NCBI GenBank assembly: GCA_023101725.1
Contig: JALJCO010000100.1
Coordinates: 1 to 64,000 of the forward strand
DNA: 64,000 bases
Source of the DNA: Atherinomorus stipes
Taxonomy: Eukaryota > Chordata > Actinopteri > Atheriniformes > Atherinidae
Reading direction: 5' to 3'
Under the pieces are notes generated by a model, which saw only the letters and a program-made list of their open reading frames with translations, did no database searches and was not told where the DNA came from. Below, one piece after another: positions 15,005 to 24,744 of the stretch. A program made the position numbers and the translations under genes. How positions within the stretch are numbered: position 1 is the stretch's first letter; every line of letters starts with the position of its first letter.

Positions 15005-15119
15005 TTCAATGAAGCTGCATATAGCTTCATTTTGTGCACGCTCCCGTGACAGCTTGGTTTCGTGGCTGCAGTTACCTGAAGTGTCAGTCGCGAGTTTTTT
15101 AATCTTGCCTCTAGTCCCT
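15005..15119. mobile_element. Partial copy of the 9227-9674 TTAA MITE
   Basis: Right-hand part only: GCTCCCGTGACAGCTTGG, CGTGGCTGCAGTTACC, then CTCTAGTCCCT and TTAA at 15120-15123. The same TTAA is followed at once by AGGTGCCATGACATC, which looks like the left end of another TTAA element. Confidence 0.75.
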
Positions 15120-17244
15120 TTAAAGGTGCCATGACATCAAATTTCACTTTTCTGGGGTTTTGGGTGTATAATATGATCTGTTGTGCACTGATGAGGCCAT
15201 GTGAATGTCCAGAGTGAGAATCAAAGTTCCTGTTTATGGTCTGTCAGCTTTGTCTCTCTGCTCAGAAACAGTTGAATCAGACAGCAGGCTATCATTCTAC
15301 GTAGTTCTATCATTCTACGTAATTTAATTGATCCAACAAGTGCACACTATCAAGCAAACAGCCTCCCCCCCTCCTCTCTCTGAACGGTCTATGCACCCTC
15401 CCCTCCCTATCTGATTCAGCTGCATGTGTGGAGCTGAGTAGTAACTGCTGTGCAGTCAGGTCTGGGTTTTCAAACAAATGGATTTAAAAGAAAACTTCTG
15501 CAGCAACACTGAGGGAGGGGGCCACAACCTTGTCATTACCTGTAAGTTTATTTATTTTCTAAATGCTGTCTTCATCAGCGCTACGCTGTAACTTTGGGTA
15601 TTAAAAACTTAATAAAAGTGACAAATATGTGAGCATCAAGCTGCAACGTCTGTGATTTAAAAGTCCGGGACGCTGGATTCCCCACTTCCACCTTAAACAC
15701 ACCTGGACAGGTTAGTCACTGTGAAAGCTTCATGCTAGCAGCTAGCCTCTAAAAGCTGGTTTAGCAACGAGCTTAGCACCGTAGCTGCGTTAGCTCATTA
15801 CAGCCGTTGTACTAAAGTCACGTTAACTTCATCAGATTGGCTCTACTGAATGTATGCAGAAGAATGAGAAGTTTGCTGAACATCGTTTCCATTAACTGTG
15901 ACGTTGCCATGACAATGTTAAACTGGGACCAACTGGAATCAGACCGTGCTGTAAACAACGCAGGTTTACTGGGTCTGCTTATTAGAGAAATCCAGCTGTT
16001 GTTGGTTAAGGAGTATCAGTATTCATTGAAACTGGATCTAAACGAGCAGTGACTCTAAATTAATTAAGACATTGAGGCTTTTTCAGTTTAAAATCAATTA
16101 TATTTTCTGCACTCAGCTCACACAGATTAAGCATTAAAAGATTTCAGCTCTAGTGCAGGATCACCAGCTGTGGACACTGTCCTGCAGGTTTGGACATGTG
16201 GACACTGTCCTGCAGGTTTGGACATGTTAACCTGTTGCAACACAACTGAGTCAAATTATTCATGGCTCATTATGAGGCTGGTGCAGAATCTGACTACAAG
16301 CTGTCATGTGTGTTACAGCGGAAGACATTTATAACCTGCAGGACAGCTGCAGCAAGGTGCAGGATATTGGTCTCCTCTCCACATTCAGACAAAAAAAAAA
16401 GCAGGATTACTTTTGATAAATTCTCATTGGGTCAGGATGGATTTTTGTACACGTTAGATAAGTTAGAGCAGATTTACTACAGTAGTCTGAATAAATGTCC
16501 ATGTTGATCTACAGGTTTTCTTAATTCGGTTCAGCAAAGACATCATCCAGAGGAGAAGGAGAGAGTATTTATCCTGTAAAGCTAAAGATCAGTGCGGTTA
16601 CAGGCTGCTGGGACGTAAAGGGTGAGTACACATTTTTAATTCCTTGGATATTATGATGGAGTCCTTAAAGCAGACCAGACCACAGGCATTGCATGTCACA
16701 TTACTCATTACTGTACAACTTACAGTGACTTTAGACTTGACTTGGACTTGAGGTCAAAGACTTATCAACATCTCTGCCACAAGGGGTCATTTGTTTTGGG
16801 CTCTTAGAATCACATTATTAAAGCAAACAAACCGAAATAAAATACATTTTGATTAAATATATACATTAATTATTTTTCAAGTGCTGGGAGCCACATAGGA
16901 GGGATGAAAGAGCCGCAGCTTTCCAACCCCCGCTTTATACATTGCAAAACAGCTGTACAGTACATATTTGTAACCTATGTTTATTTTCATTTGAACATTT
17001 CGTGTAACTTATTAATAGTGTTTTTTGAGGGAAATACTGAATAAATACATCATGTAACTAAAAAATAATTGAATAATATCATGATTTTTTCCATAATTGA
17101 GCAGCCCTAGTTTAAAGGATGATGTTGTCGGTTTAATCCCAGCAGCTGAAGCATGATGGTCATTTTCCTAAGTACACTGGTATACCAGTCACACACTCAA
17201 GCGTTTATCATGTATCAAGGATTTTAGACTCATCTAGCATATCT

Positions 17245-17491
17245 ACCGTATTTTCCAGACAATTTAACATATTTCTGACTGACATGACCATCGGATGCTT
17301 ATCCTTTTTTATTATGATGTTTATGATCATTTACAGGCATTAACTTTGGAATCGGAGTGATTGGGGAATTTTTACCAGTAACAAACTGGATATGAAAAAT
17401 CCAAAAATGGCCCTATTTTAAATAAATAAATATGACTTATGGTCCAGTGCGACTTATACTCAGGGGCTACTTATAGTCCGGAAAATACGGT
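17245..17491. mobile_element. Small TIR MITE (ACCGTATTTTCC ends)
   Basis: Left ACCGTATTTTCCAGAC and right GTCCGGAAAATACGGT are inverted repeats with one mismatch. The right half also contains the GACTTATA/CTTATAGTCC motif typical of this widespread vertebrate MITE type. 247 bp, non-coding. Confidence 0.8.
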
Positions 17492-17614
17492 TCACTTCTG
17501 AGTTTGTATTTGTGTAAGTTTTACTGTTTTTCCTGCTTCTTCCAGTTGGAACAACCTAAGGTGTAAATAACATTGATGAGCATCTTACAGGTGACTATAA
17601 ACCAAAATGCTCCT

Positions 17615-17650
17615 TTATATTACAACACCTCCCAAGGTGTTGTAATATAA
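17615..17650. repeat. Perfect 16-bp palindrome with 4-nt loop
   Basis: Arms 17615-17630 and 17635-17650 (TTATATTACAACACCT and its reverse complement) around CCCA. No neighbouring gene or T-run makes it a terminator. Origin unknown. Confidence 0.9.
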
Positions 17651-17659
17651 TATGCTAAA

Positions 17660-18316
17660 AAAAGAATGTTAAATTCCTAAAATAAGAAATGTTGGTGAGA
17701 AAGAAAGGAAAAGCTGTGAAGGAAGTAGTTTCTTTAAGGCTTTCTGATGACTTTTATGTGGACTCTAACCACCGGTGCTGCAAAGAGAAGTGTTTTCAGA
17801 GGGAGTGGGCCTCACAGAAAAAGGTAAATATGTTGGTTGGTAAGATAAACAGTTAGTGGTGCTAATTCTGTATGTGCATCATTACACCACTGCAGAAGAA
17901 GCGGAAAAGCATCTGTGAGTTTCTGACTCAGTTTGAAGTACATGAACATTTATTCCCCAGGTCTGAAAACCAAGCGGGAGATGGAGCGGTTTACAATTTG
18001 GCTTTCCATCCCAGAACCACACCGTTCAGCTTTATGGTACCATGAAAGAACCCAGAAAGACATCTCCACTGCTTTAAATGTGGTAGTGGGTGCAATGACA
18101 CCAAGGACACTGACAGAATGAACAACCACAAGAGTAAATGTAGGTGAAAAAGTAGGACAGATGCAGGGTTAGCTTTGTCGCTATAAACTTGGAGGTAATA
18201 ATTTATTAGCTGATTTTCCATAACTGTTGGTAAAGTTTCTGAATAATCATTAAAAGATTTAGATCATGATCATTTCTTCCTCTGCTCTGCATTGGCTGAT
18301 TTACAGTAACCAGCTC
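17660..18316. other. No supported gene
   Basis: Contains short open stretches with scattered cysteines near 17720-17830 and 17950-18120, but no recognised domain and no consistent frame. Confidence 0.4.
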
Positions 18317-19903
18317 TAAAGCCAGGATCAAACTACACGACTTTTTCCGTCGTTCACGATGGTCATATGTCACATTAACAGAAATTGTGTCATAAAATCG
18401 TACGGTGTCGTGTTACTCGCGAGTGGTCACACTACAAGGATTGCACCAGACAGACAACCGCCTGATCATCGCGGGGTGTCGCAAAAGACAACACGAAACG
18501 GGAGGCGGGACAAGCAGCTGTCAATCAGTCACTTGGTTTGGAGTCTCTGAATTGACTGTTTGGGTCACTTATGAAATGGAAAGTGGACGGAGACATCAGT
18601 CCCCTCCATTATTGTGACCAACATGACCTGTTTGTGTGTATTCTGCCTGTTCCAGTTGTTCTGTGGAGCGGGTTTTCATTTGTAACTAAACAGGATTGAA
18701 TCCATGATGCGCACAGAAAGACTCGCTGCTCATCTTTGAAAAACAGCTTTGAAAGAGAGCTCTGATCGGCGCCGTTGCCTCCACCAGGTGCATCACGCAC
18801 CGCGCGCAGGACGCCCGGTGCCAAGCGAAGCCAAAACTATCAGGCTGACCACAGTCTGCTGCCACGAGACCAAAGTCCAGCCGACCCAGTGACGCTACTT
18901 TTAAAAAACTGGCATAAAGTGAAATAAAGTGTTTTGTTCTATACGAACGCATACAGGTGCGTCCTCACGTCATTCACTAAACTCCATCAGTTCAGAGCGC
19001 ACGCTGGAAACCATGGCAACCACACGAAATCACACACGCATGATAAACTGAGAGCTGCGCAGCAGCAGCATCGCTGTGTCTATATTCTGCACTCAGTAGG
19101 TGTTCAGAGGGTTAATTAGCTTTGATGATCACACGTAAAGTGGATAGTTACGGCTGAGTGCACGAGCGCGCATGGGTGTCATATTTGCTCATCTCATTGA
19201 GCGCAATGTCTGTTATGTTGCGGTGTTTTTATTTAAACAAAGTGATTTTTCTGTGATTTTGTCATTGATTTATTTGAGAGCGTCACATACGTGCACGTTT
19301 AGACCTGCTGTGAACTCCTGTTGACTATTACTATTACTGATAACACTCATATCGTGTGGTTATGTTTCGAGTTAATAAAGTAATGTTTTATTCAAGAGAG
19401 ATACACCCTTTTGAATGTTCGTGGAGGTTTAACACTGTTGAAAATAAATTTGGCACACCCAGTCTTGCTTTTCTTTTCTTTTTTTCTGGAGTAAACTGAT
19501 GCCACAGCTCCATAAACCTCTCCTCCGCTCCACTGGAGCGGGACTACGTCTCTCCTCCCTTCCACCACTGTTGTTTGTGTACCGGCGCACCTGAGCGTCT
19601 CTCTGGTAGAGGCGAAAGGCGCACTGTCCTCCTATTGGTCAATATGAAGGGACATGTCGTGGGACGTGTCACACTACACGGACAAAACCAAAAAATTCTG
19701 ACACGCCAGTCTTTCTGCGTCGTGGTCGTGGAGCGTCGCAGACGCCAAATCGCCAATCGCTGATTGTGTCACATTACACGGAGCGAAGACACGACGTCCT
19801 GCGACCCGACGACGCAGAATCGTGCACGACAGTGAGCGACTGTCTGCGACGCCTCCGTCGGGCCAAAATCGGGCTAAATTCGTGTAGTTTGGACCAGGCT
19901 TTA
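18317..19903. mobile_element. TIR transposon with CG-rich ends
   Basis: Left TAAAGCCAGGATCAAACTAC and right GTAGTTTGGACCAGGCTTTA are inverted repeats (about 24 bp, three mismatches). Flanks can be read as a 3-bp CTC duplication (18314-18316, 19904-19906) or as a TA duplication inside the ends, so the superfamily is open. The subterminal zones are packed with CGTCG/CGACG and GTGTCACA motifs, possibly transposase-binding sites. ORFs within are short and unrecognised. Confidence 0.72.
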
Positions 19904-20780
19904 CTCATATCATCAGCCCATATTTAACCCATCTCTGGATGTACCAGAGAGCAGTGGGCTGCAGTGTTTCCTTGCCCAGGGAGCAGCTGGGGGTTAAAGG
20001 GGAAGTTCGTTTTTTTCATCCTGGACCCAGACACCCAGACAGTTTTGGTGTAACTTGATTTCCTTTTAGGAGATATTTAGATCCACTCCAGATCAGCGTA
20101 TGTCCAATATACTGGAAATGATGCGGGCAACCTCGCACAGCCTCTAAGTAAGGCATTATCTGCCACAAACTCCTTTATTTTACCAATGTTTTGTTACGAA
20201 ACATTAGTCAGACTCACCTGTGAACTCAAAGCGGCTTTTTTGTGGTGATTCGTCCTTATTTACAGACATTTTTACTGCGGTAGCTTTAATGATGTCACTG
20301 TTATGCTTCACTATAGCAAGTAAATGTCAGTAAATAAGGACAGATCACCACAAATAAGCAACTCAAAGCCACTTCGAGCTCACAGGGGGTCTGACTAATG
20401 TTTGGTAACAAAACATTGGTGAAATGAAGGAGTTTGTGGCAGATAATGCCTTATTTAGAGGCTTGCATCACTTCCATTATGCAGGGGCGCCTGCAGACAT
20501 TTTTTTAGGGTGGCTACAGGGTGGCCAGAGAAAAAGCAGGGTGGCCAAGGGTTATTAAAGGATAACTGTTGTTTCTTTCAACTTTGACCTTATTTCTAGG
20601 AATTTATATGTGCATTTACTCACCAGTAACATTTCTGCGTCACTCTGACATCTTTGGATGCTATTTAGATGAGTTGTAGATCCACATATATCCATATAAT
20701 GGGAGTGAAGGGGGCAGAATGAGTGGGCATGTATGAGGCATTATCTGCAGCGAAACGCCTTAATTTCACCAATAATTTAA

Positions 20781-21275
20781 ATGTAGAGTCCGAAGTTTCC
20801 CCCCTGAAAATAAATGTTAGACTTGTGCAAGTGAAATCTGTCTCAAACTGTGCCTTTGGGCCTCTACTCATGTGCAGTGGTGCATTTGAATCCAACTCCC
20901 TCTCCTCCTGCCTGTAATTCGCTCTTTAGCTTTGTTTTGTTGTGGTTGGGACGTTTCTGGGGGGAGATTTCTGTTTATATTGCCAGCCAATGACAGAGCT
21001 AAGGGCATGATGCTGTGTGGGAATAAGCTCATAATTGGAGCAGACGCCAGATGAAAAAAAAAAGCAAAAAAGAAAAACGGCGGATGCACCAAAGAAAAGG
21101 TAAGAGCTTTTGACAGTGCACGTTGGAAAACCAGGGCTAATATCGGAGCGAATCGGAGGCTTGAAGCTGAATAGGCTGAAGAACGAGGAGGCCATTAACC
21201 TGAGAGGGAGGGGCGCGCAGTTTGAATACTGTTGTTTGCAAACAGAAACGGTGGGGGGGACTTCAGACTCTACCT
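20781..21275 (-). mobile_element. TTAA-flanked MITE, full-length copy
   Basis: Ends ATGTAGAGTCCGAAGT and ACTTCAGACTCTACCT are inverted repeats. TTAA lies at 20777-20780 and 21276-21279. The same family, shortened and reversed, is at 4914-5397. No ORF is supported. Confidence 0.82.
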
Positions 21276-21445
21276 TTAAAGTAGAATAAATGAACAAATG
21301 AAAACTATCGTCCTGTGAGTTCAGATTTGGCTTACTGTAGTTATTGGGGGTGTTTTCCACACGTCTACCAGCTGAACGCTCACAGCACCGTTGATAAAAA
21401 GATCAGCTGGTAGATCACAAACTCATCTTTCTCCATTGTTGTTCA

Positions 21446-21473
21446 GTGTGTGTGTGTGTGTGTGTGTGTGTGT
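21446..21473. repeat. (GT)n microsatellite
   Basis: Fourteen GT dinucleotides inside the hAT-like element. Confidence 0.97.
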
Positions 21474-22011
21474 TGCAGGCAAATGACTTCAGAAAACTTT
21501 GCAATGGCAACTTTGCTCACACTGAAAACCAAGAAGATGAAGACGCCTCAGTTGTAATGTGGACAAACTAAACGGGGGTAGTGTGGTGTCGGCCTCATGA
21601 GGGCGGGCTAAGCAGGTGCTAATGTGAAAGGGGCATTGGAACCTGGTTGGGGCAGTTCTGGGTGGCACCTTCCTCGATCAATTTGCATAAGAAAGGCCGA
21701 GTTAATTAGGTGTGACAGACTTGCGGGGGACTACGGCATAAGAGCAATGGCAGAAAATGGTAGATCTAGTGTGATATTTATTTTTTATTTTTTTTATTAG
21801 CTTAAAGATTTGACATTCAAATATAAACAAAGCATGCTGTGCTGTGTTAATCGTACATAAAGGTTGATATAAATGAAAAAATATCATTTTTGCTGGGGTG
21901 GCCAGCTTTTTTGTTCAGGTGTGGCGCCATTGACATCATGTTGGACATACTCTGAACCCGAGTGGATCACCAAAACTGTCCAGTGGATCGGATTGGACCA
22001 TCTCTAGTTAA

Positions 22012-22451
22012 ATGCTCCTCCAGTTGTGTTTTTGTTTGTTTGTTTGGTTTTTATTTTGACAATTACTTTTCCAGTGATTTCTCACTCCTCTTCCACTCTT
22101 TTACAAACGTGTTGCTGCCATCAAATTTAAAATGAGCTCATTTTTTTCTCCCATGAAATGATAAAATGTCTCAGTTTCAACATCTGATATGTTGATAATG
22201 TTCTTTTGGGAATACAACATGGGTTGCTGGGATTGGTCAATCTTTAAATTTTGTTTTTTAAATTGACATTTTGCACAACATCACAACTTTTGTGGAAGTG
22301 AAATTGTATCTAATTTCTTTATTCTACTTTGCTGATTTTACTTCAGACCAGTTCTGAAAGTGGAATTTAGCTGAATCATAAGGTCCTATCAGCAGCTGCA
22401 GCATCAGTCTGTTTTTAAGAAATTAATTCTGGGATACTTAAACAGCACATA
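22012..22451. other. No gene or recognised repeat
   Basis: AT-rich spacer between two transposons. Nothing supported. Confidence 0.5.
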
Positions 22452-22453
22452 TA

Positions 22454-23797
22454 CACTCACCGGCCACTTTATTAGGTACACCTTGCTAGTACCCGGTTGG
22501 ACCCCTTTTGCCTTCAGAACTGCCTTAGTCCTTGATGGCATAGATTCAACAAGGTATTGGAAACATTCCTCAGAGATTTTGCTCCATATTGACATGACAT
22601 CATCACGCCGTTGCTGCAGATTTGTCGGCTGCACATCCGTGATGAGAACCCTCCAATTCAACCACATCCCAAAGCTGCTCTGTTGGATTGAGATCTGGTG
22701 ACTGGAGGCCATTTGAGTACAATGAACTCATTGTCATGTTCATAAACCAGTCTGAGATGATTCCCGCTTTATGACATGGTGCGTTATCCTGCTGGAAGCA
22801 GCATCAGAGGATGCTACACTGTGGTCATTAAGGGATGGACATGGTCAGCAACAATACTCAGGTAGGCTGTGGTGGTTAAACCGCCACGTTGATACTAAGG
22901 GGCCCAAAGTGTGCCAAAAAAATCTCTCCCACACCATCACACCACCACCACCAAGCTGAACCGTTGATACAAGGCAGGATGGATCCATGCTTTCATGTTG
23001 TTGACACCAAATTCTGAGCCTACCACCTGAACTTTGTAGCAGAAATGGAGACTCATCAGACAAGGAAGTTAATTTATTTAAGTTAATTTATTTATAGAGA
23101 CACTAAAAATCTTGGGCGATTTTAAACTAATAAGAGTTATAAAAAAAAAAAAAAATAATAAAAAAAATATTAAAAAAGAGGAGGGAATTAAAAAAAAAAA
23201 AAAAAGGCAACATTTCTCCATCTTCTACTGTCCAATGTTGGTGAGTCTGTGTGAATTGTCGCCTCAGTTTCCTGTTCTTAGCTGACAGGAGCGGCACCCG
23301 GTGTGGTCTTCTGCTGCTGTAGCACATCTGCTTCCAGGTTGGATGTGTTGTGCATTCAGAGATGCTCTTCTGCAGACTTCGCTTGTAACAAGTGGTTATT
23401 TGAGTTACTGTTGCCTTTCTATCAGCTGGAACCAGTCTGGTCATTCTCCTCTGACCTCTGGCATCAACAAGGCATTTGTGCCCACAGAACTGCTGCTCAC
23501 TGGATATTTTCTCTTTTTGGGACCATTCTCTGTAAACCGTAGAGATGGTTGTGCAGGAAAATCCCAGTAGATCAGCAGTTTCTGAAATACTCAGACCAGC
23601 ACGACTGGTCATGCCACGTTCAAAGTCACTTTAATCACCTTTCTTCCTCATTCTGATGCTGGTTTGAACTGCAGCAGATCATCTTGACCATGTCTACATG
23701 CCTAAATGCATTGAGTTGCTGCCATGTGATTGGCTGATTAGAAATTTACCTTAACGAGCAGTTGGACAGGTGTACCTAATAAAGTGGCCAGTGTGTG
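22454..23797 (-). pseudogene. Tc1/mariner transposon with broken transposase
   Basis: Terminal inverted repeats CACTCACCGGCCACTTTATT and AATAAAGTGGCCAGTGTGTG, flanked by TA on both sides (22452-22453 and 23798-23799). The - strand retains a helix-turn-helix part (about 23612-23210, LSISETADLLGFSCTTISTV) and a DDE-core part (about 23063-22845, SDESPFLL, HESMDPSC, GGGGVMVW). Between them lies about 135 bp of A-rich sequence (23072-23206) that interrupts the catalytic region just before the conserved WSDES motif. Further frameshifts are present. It is inactive. Confidence 0.92.
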
Positions 23798-23866
23798 TAT
23801 GCTTCTTTATATTATGTTTTGGGCATACCTGGCTGTGTTTGGAGCATTAAAACTGCACAGACTTTA

Positions 23867-23884
23867 CCCCCCCCCCCCCCCCTG

Positions 23885-23919
<35 letters not shown>
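23867..23919. repeat. Poly-C plus (CA)n microsatellite
   Basis: Sixteen C (23867-23882), a short gap, then CA repeats from 23886. It lies just upstream of the ccn1-like promoter block. Confidence 0.97.
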
Positions 23920-23920
<1 letters not shown>

Positions 23921-24012
23921 CCTTATCAAACAACAAATGACATTTCCCATGTTTTATGACACTTAGTGCGAGGACTTTCCTGCTTCCTGTCTGTGCCCCA
24001 CAGATGACAATG

Positions 24013-24252
24013 GGAATGCTGAGTTTTTCCTACCAGTCCTGGGAACCTGAGGATAAGCCTGTATTTCCTGGAATGTGGCCCATTAGGGAAGACATGGGGG
24101 AACACAGGATGTCCCGAGCACGGTGTTCTGCAGCACAAAGGACAGCTCTCTGCACCATCACTCTCCTGCAGGCTGGGATTCCCTGCTCCGCTTTTCCAGG
24201 ACACCTGTCCAAGCGCTGTTTGTCTCTTTCTATTTATTCCCCATTTCATTCC
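24013..24252. promoter_or_regulatory. Three TEAD (MCAT) motifs upstream of the ccn1-like gene
   Basis: GGAATG at 24013-24018 and 24070-24075, and CATTCC at 24247-24252. They sit in a repeat-free block about 250-490 bp upstream of the predicted start site. Mammalian CCN1 is a classic YAP/TEAD target, so the cluster is plausible as an enhancer. Motif matches alone are weak evidence. Confidence 0.45.
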
Positions 24253-24435
24253 TTCTCGTTTCATACCTGCTAAACACAACCTGACCTGAGTTTAGCGTTA
24301 TCCTGTCTGTTTTCTGGATATTTAACATAAAACACTTGACTTGACTTGAGCATTTCTCACTCAGTGTTTCACACCAACACGCCAGCGACCTCCTTCCCTC
24401 TGGATGCTCTCCAGCCGTCTTGAGAAGAGACTCAG

Positions 24436-24474
24436 TGATGTCACAGCGGGGGCGGAGGCATGGGTGTCTATAAG
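24436..24474 (+). promoter_or_regulatory. Predicted core promoter of the ccn1-like gene
   Basis: A CRE/ATF-like TGATGTCA at 24436-24443, a GC-box-like GGGGGCGG at 24448-24455 and a TATA-like CTATAAG at 24468-24474 follow one another. A start near 24500 would give a 5' UTR of about 175 nt. The layout fits an inducible, immediate-early type promoter. I did not find a clear CArG box in this block. Confidence 0.55.
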
Positions 24475-24675
24475 TTTACAGGAAAAGCTCTATGAAGTAG
24501 AACTGAGCTGCACTCACAGCGAGACGCTGCTGGAGAGTAAACAAGATCAGACACAGTTGCTTTTCAATGAAGAGGGATTGCACTCAGACTTCTTTCATTT
24601 TGGAGTTTTGGACCTGAACGTCTTCTTTCTTCTTCTGTAATTTAAGTTTGGGGTTTTTTTTTACTGTCAGTGAGG

Positions 24676-24744
24676 ATGCTGAGCTTTGCCACTTTGCCGC
24701 AGATCTTTTCCACCCTGTTCGTGCTGGCCAGCGCTGCAGAGAAG
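24676..24744 (+). CDS. ccn1-like: ccn1-like exon 1: signal peptide
   Basis: ATG at 24676 opens 23 codons: a short N-region, a hydrophobic core (IFSTLFVLASA) and a likely cleavage site after ASA. The donor is AAG|GTGAGT. Intron 1 is only 87 bp, typical of compact teleost genes and free of repeats. Confidence 0.93.

Larger units (their letters stand above)
20482..21932. mobile_element. hAT-like element nested in the foldback arm
   Basis: Starts CAGGGGCGCC and ends GGCGCCATTG. The 8-bp flanks CCATTATG (20474-20481) and ACATCATG (21933-21940) agree at 6 of 8 positions. It separates two halves of the right arm of the foldback element, which fixes the order of insertion. It hosts a TTAA element at 20781-21275. 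Confidence 0.65.
19998..22007. mobile_element. Foldback element interrupted by a hAT-like insertion
   Basis: Two complementary arms meet near 20300: AGGCATTATCTGCCACAAAC on the left pairs with GTTTGTGGCAGATAATGCCT on the right, and GTCCTTATTTACAGACAT with AGTAAATAAGGAC. The distal part of the right arm (GTTGGACATACTCTGAACCC, GGATCACCAAAACTGTCC) resumes only after 21933. TTAA flanks both ends (19994-19997 and 22008-22011). Non-coding. Confidence 0.72.
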
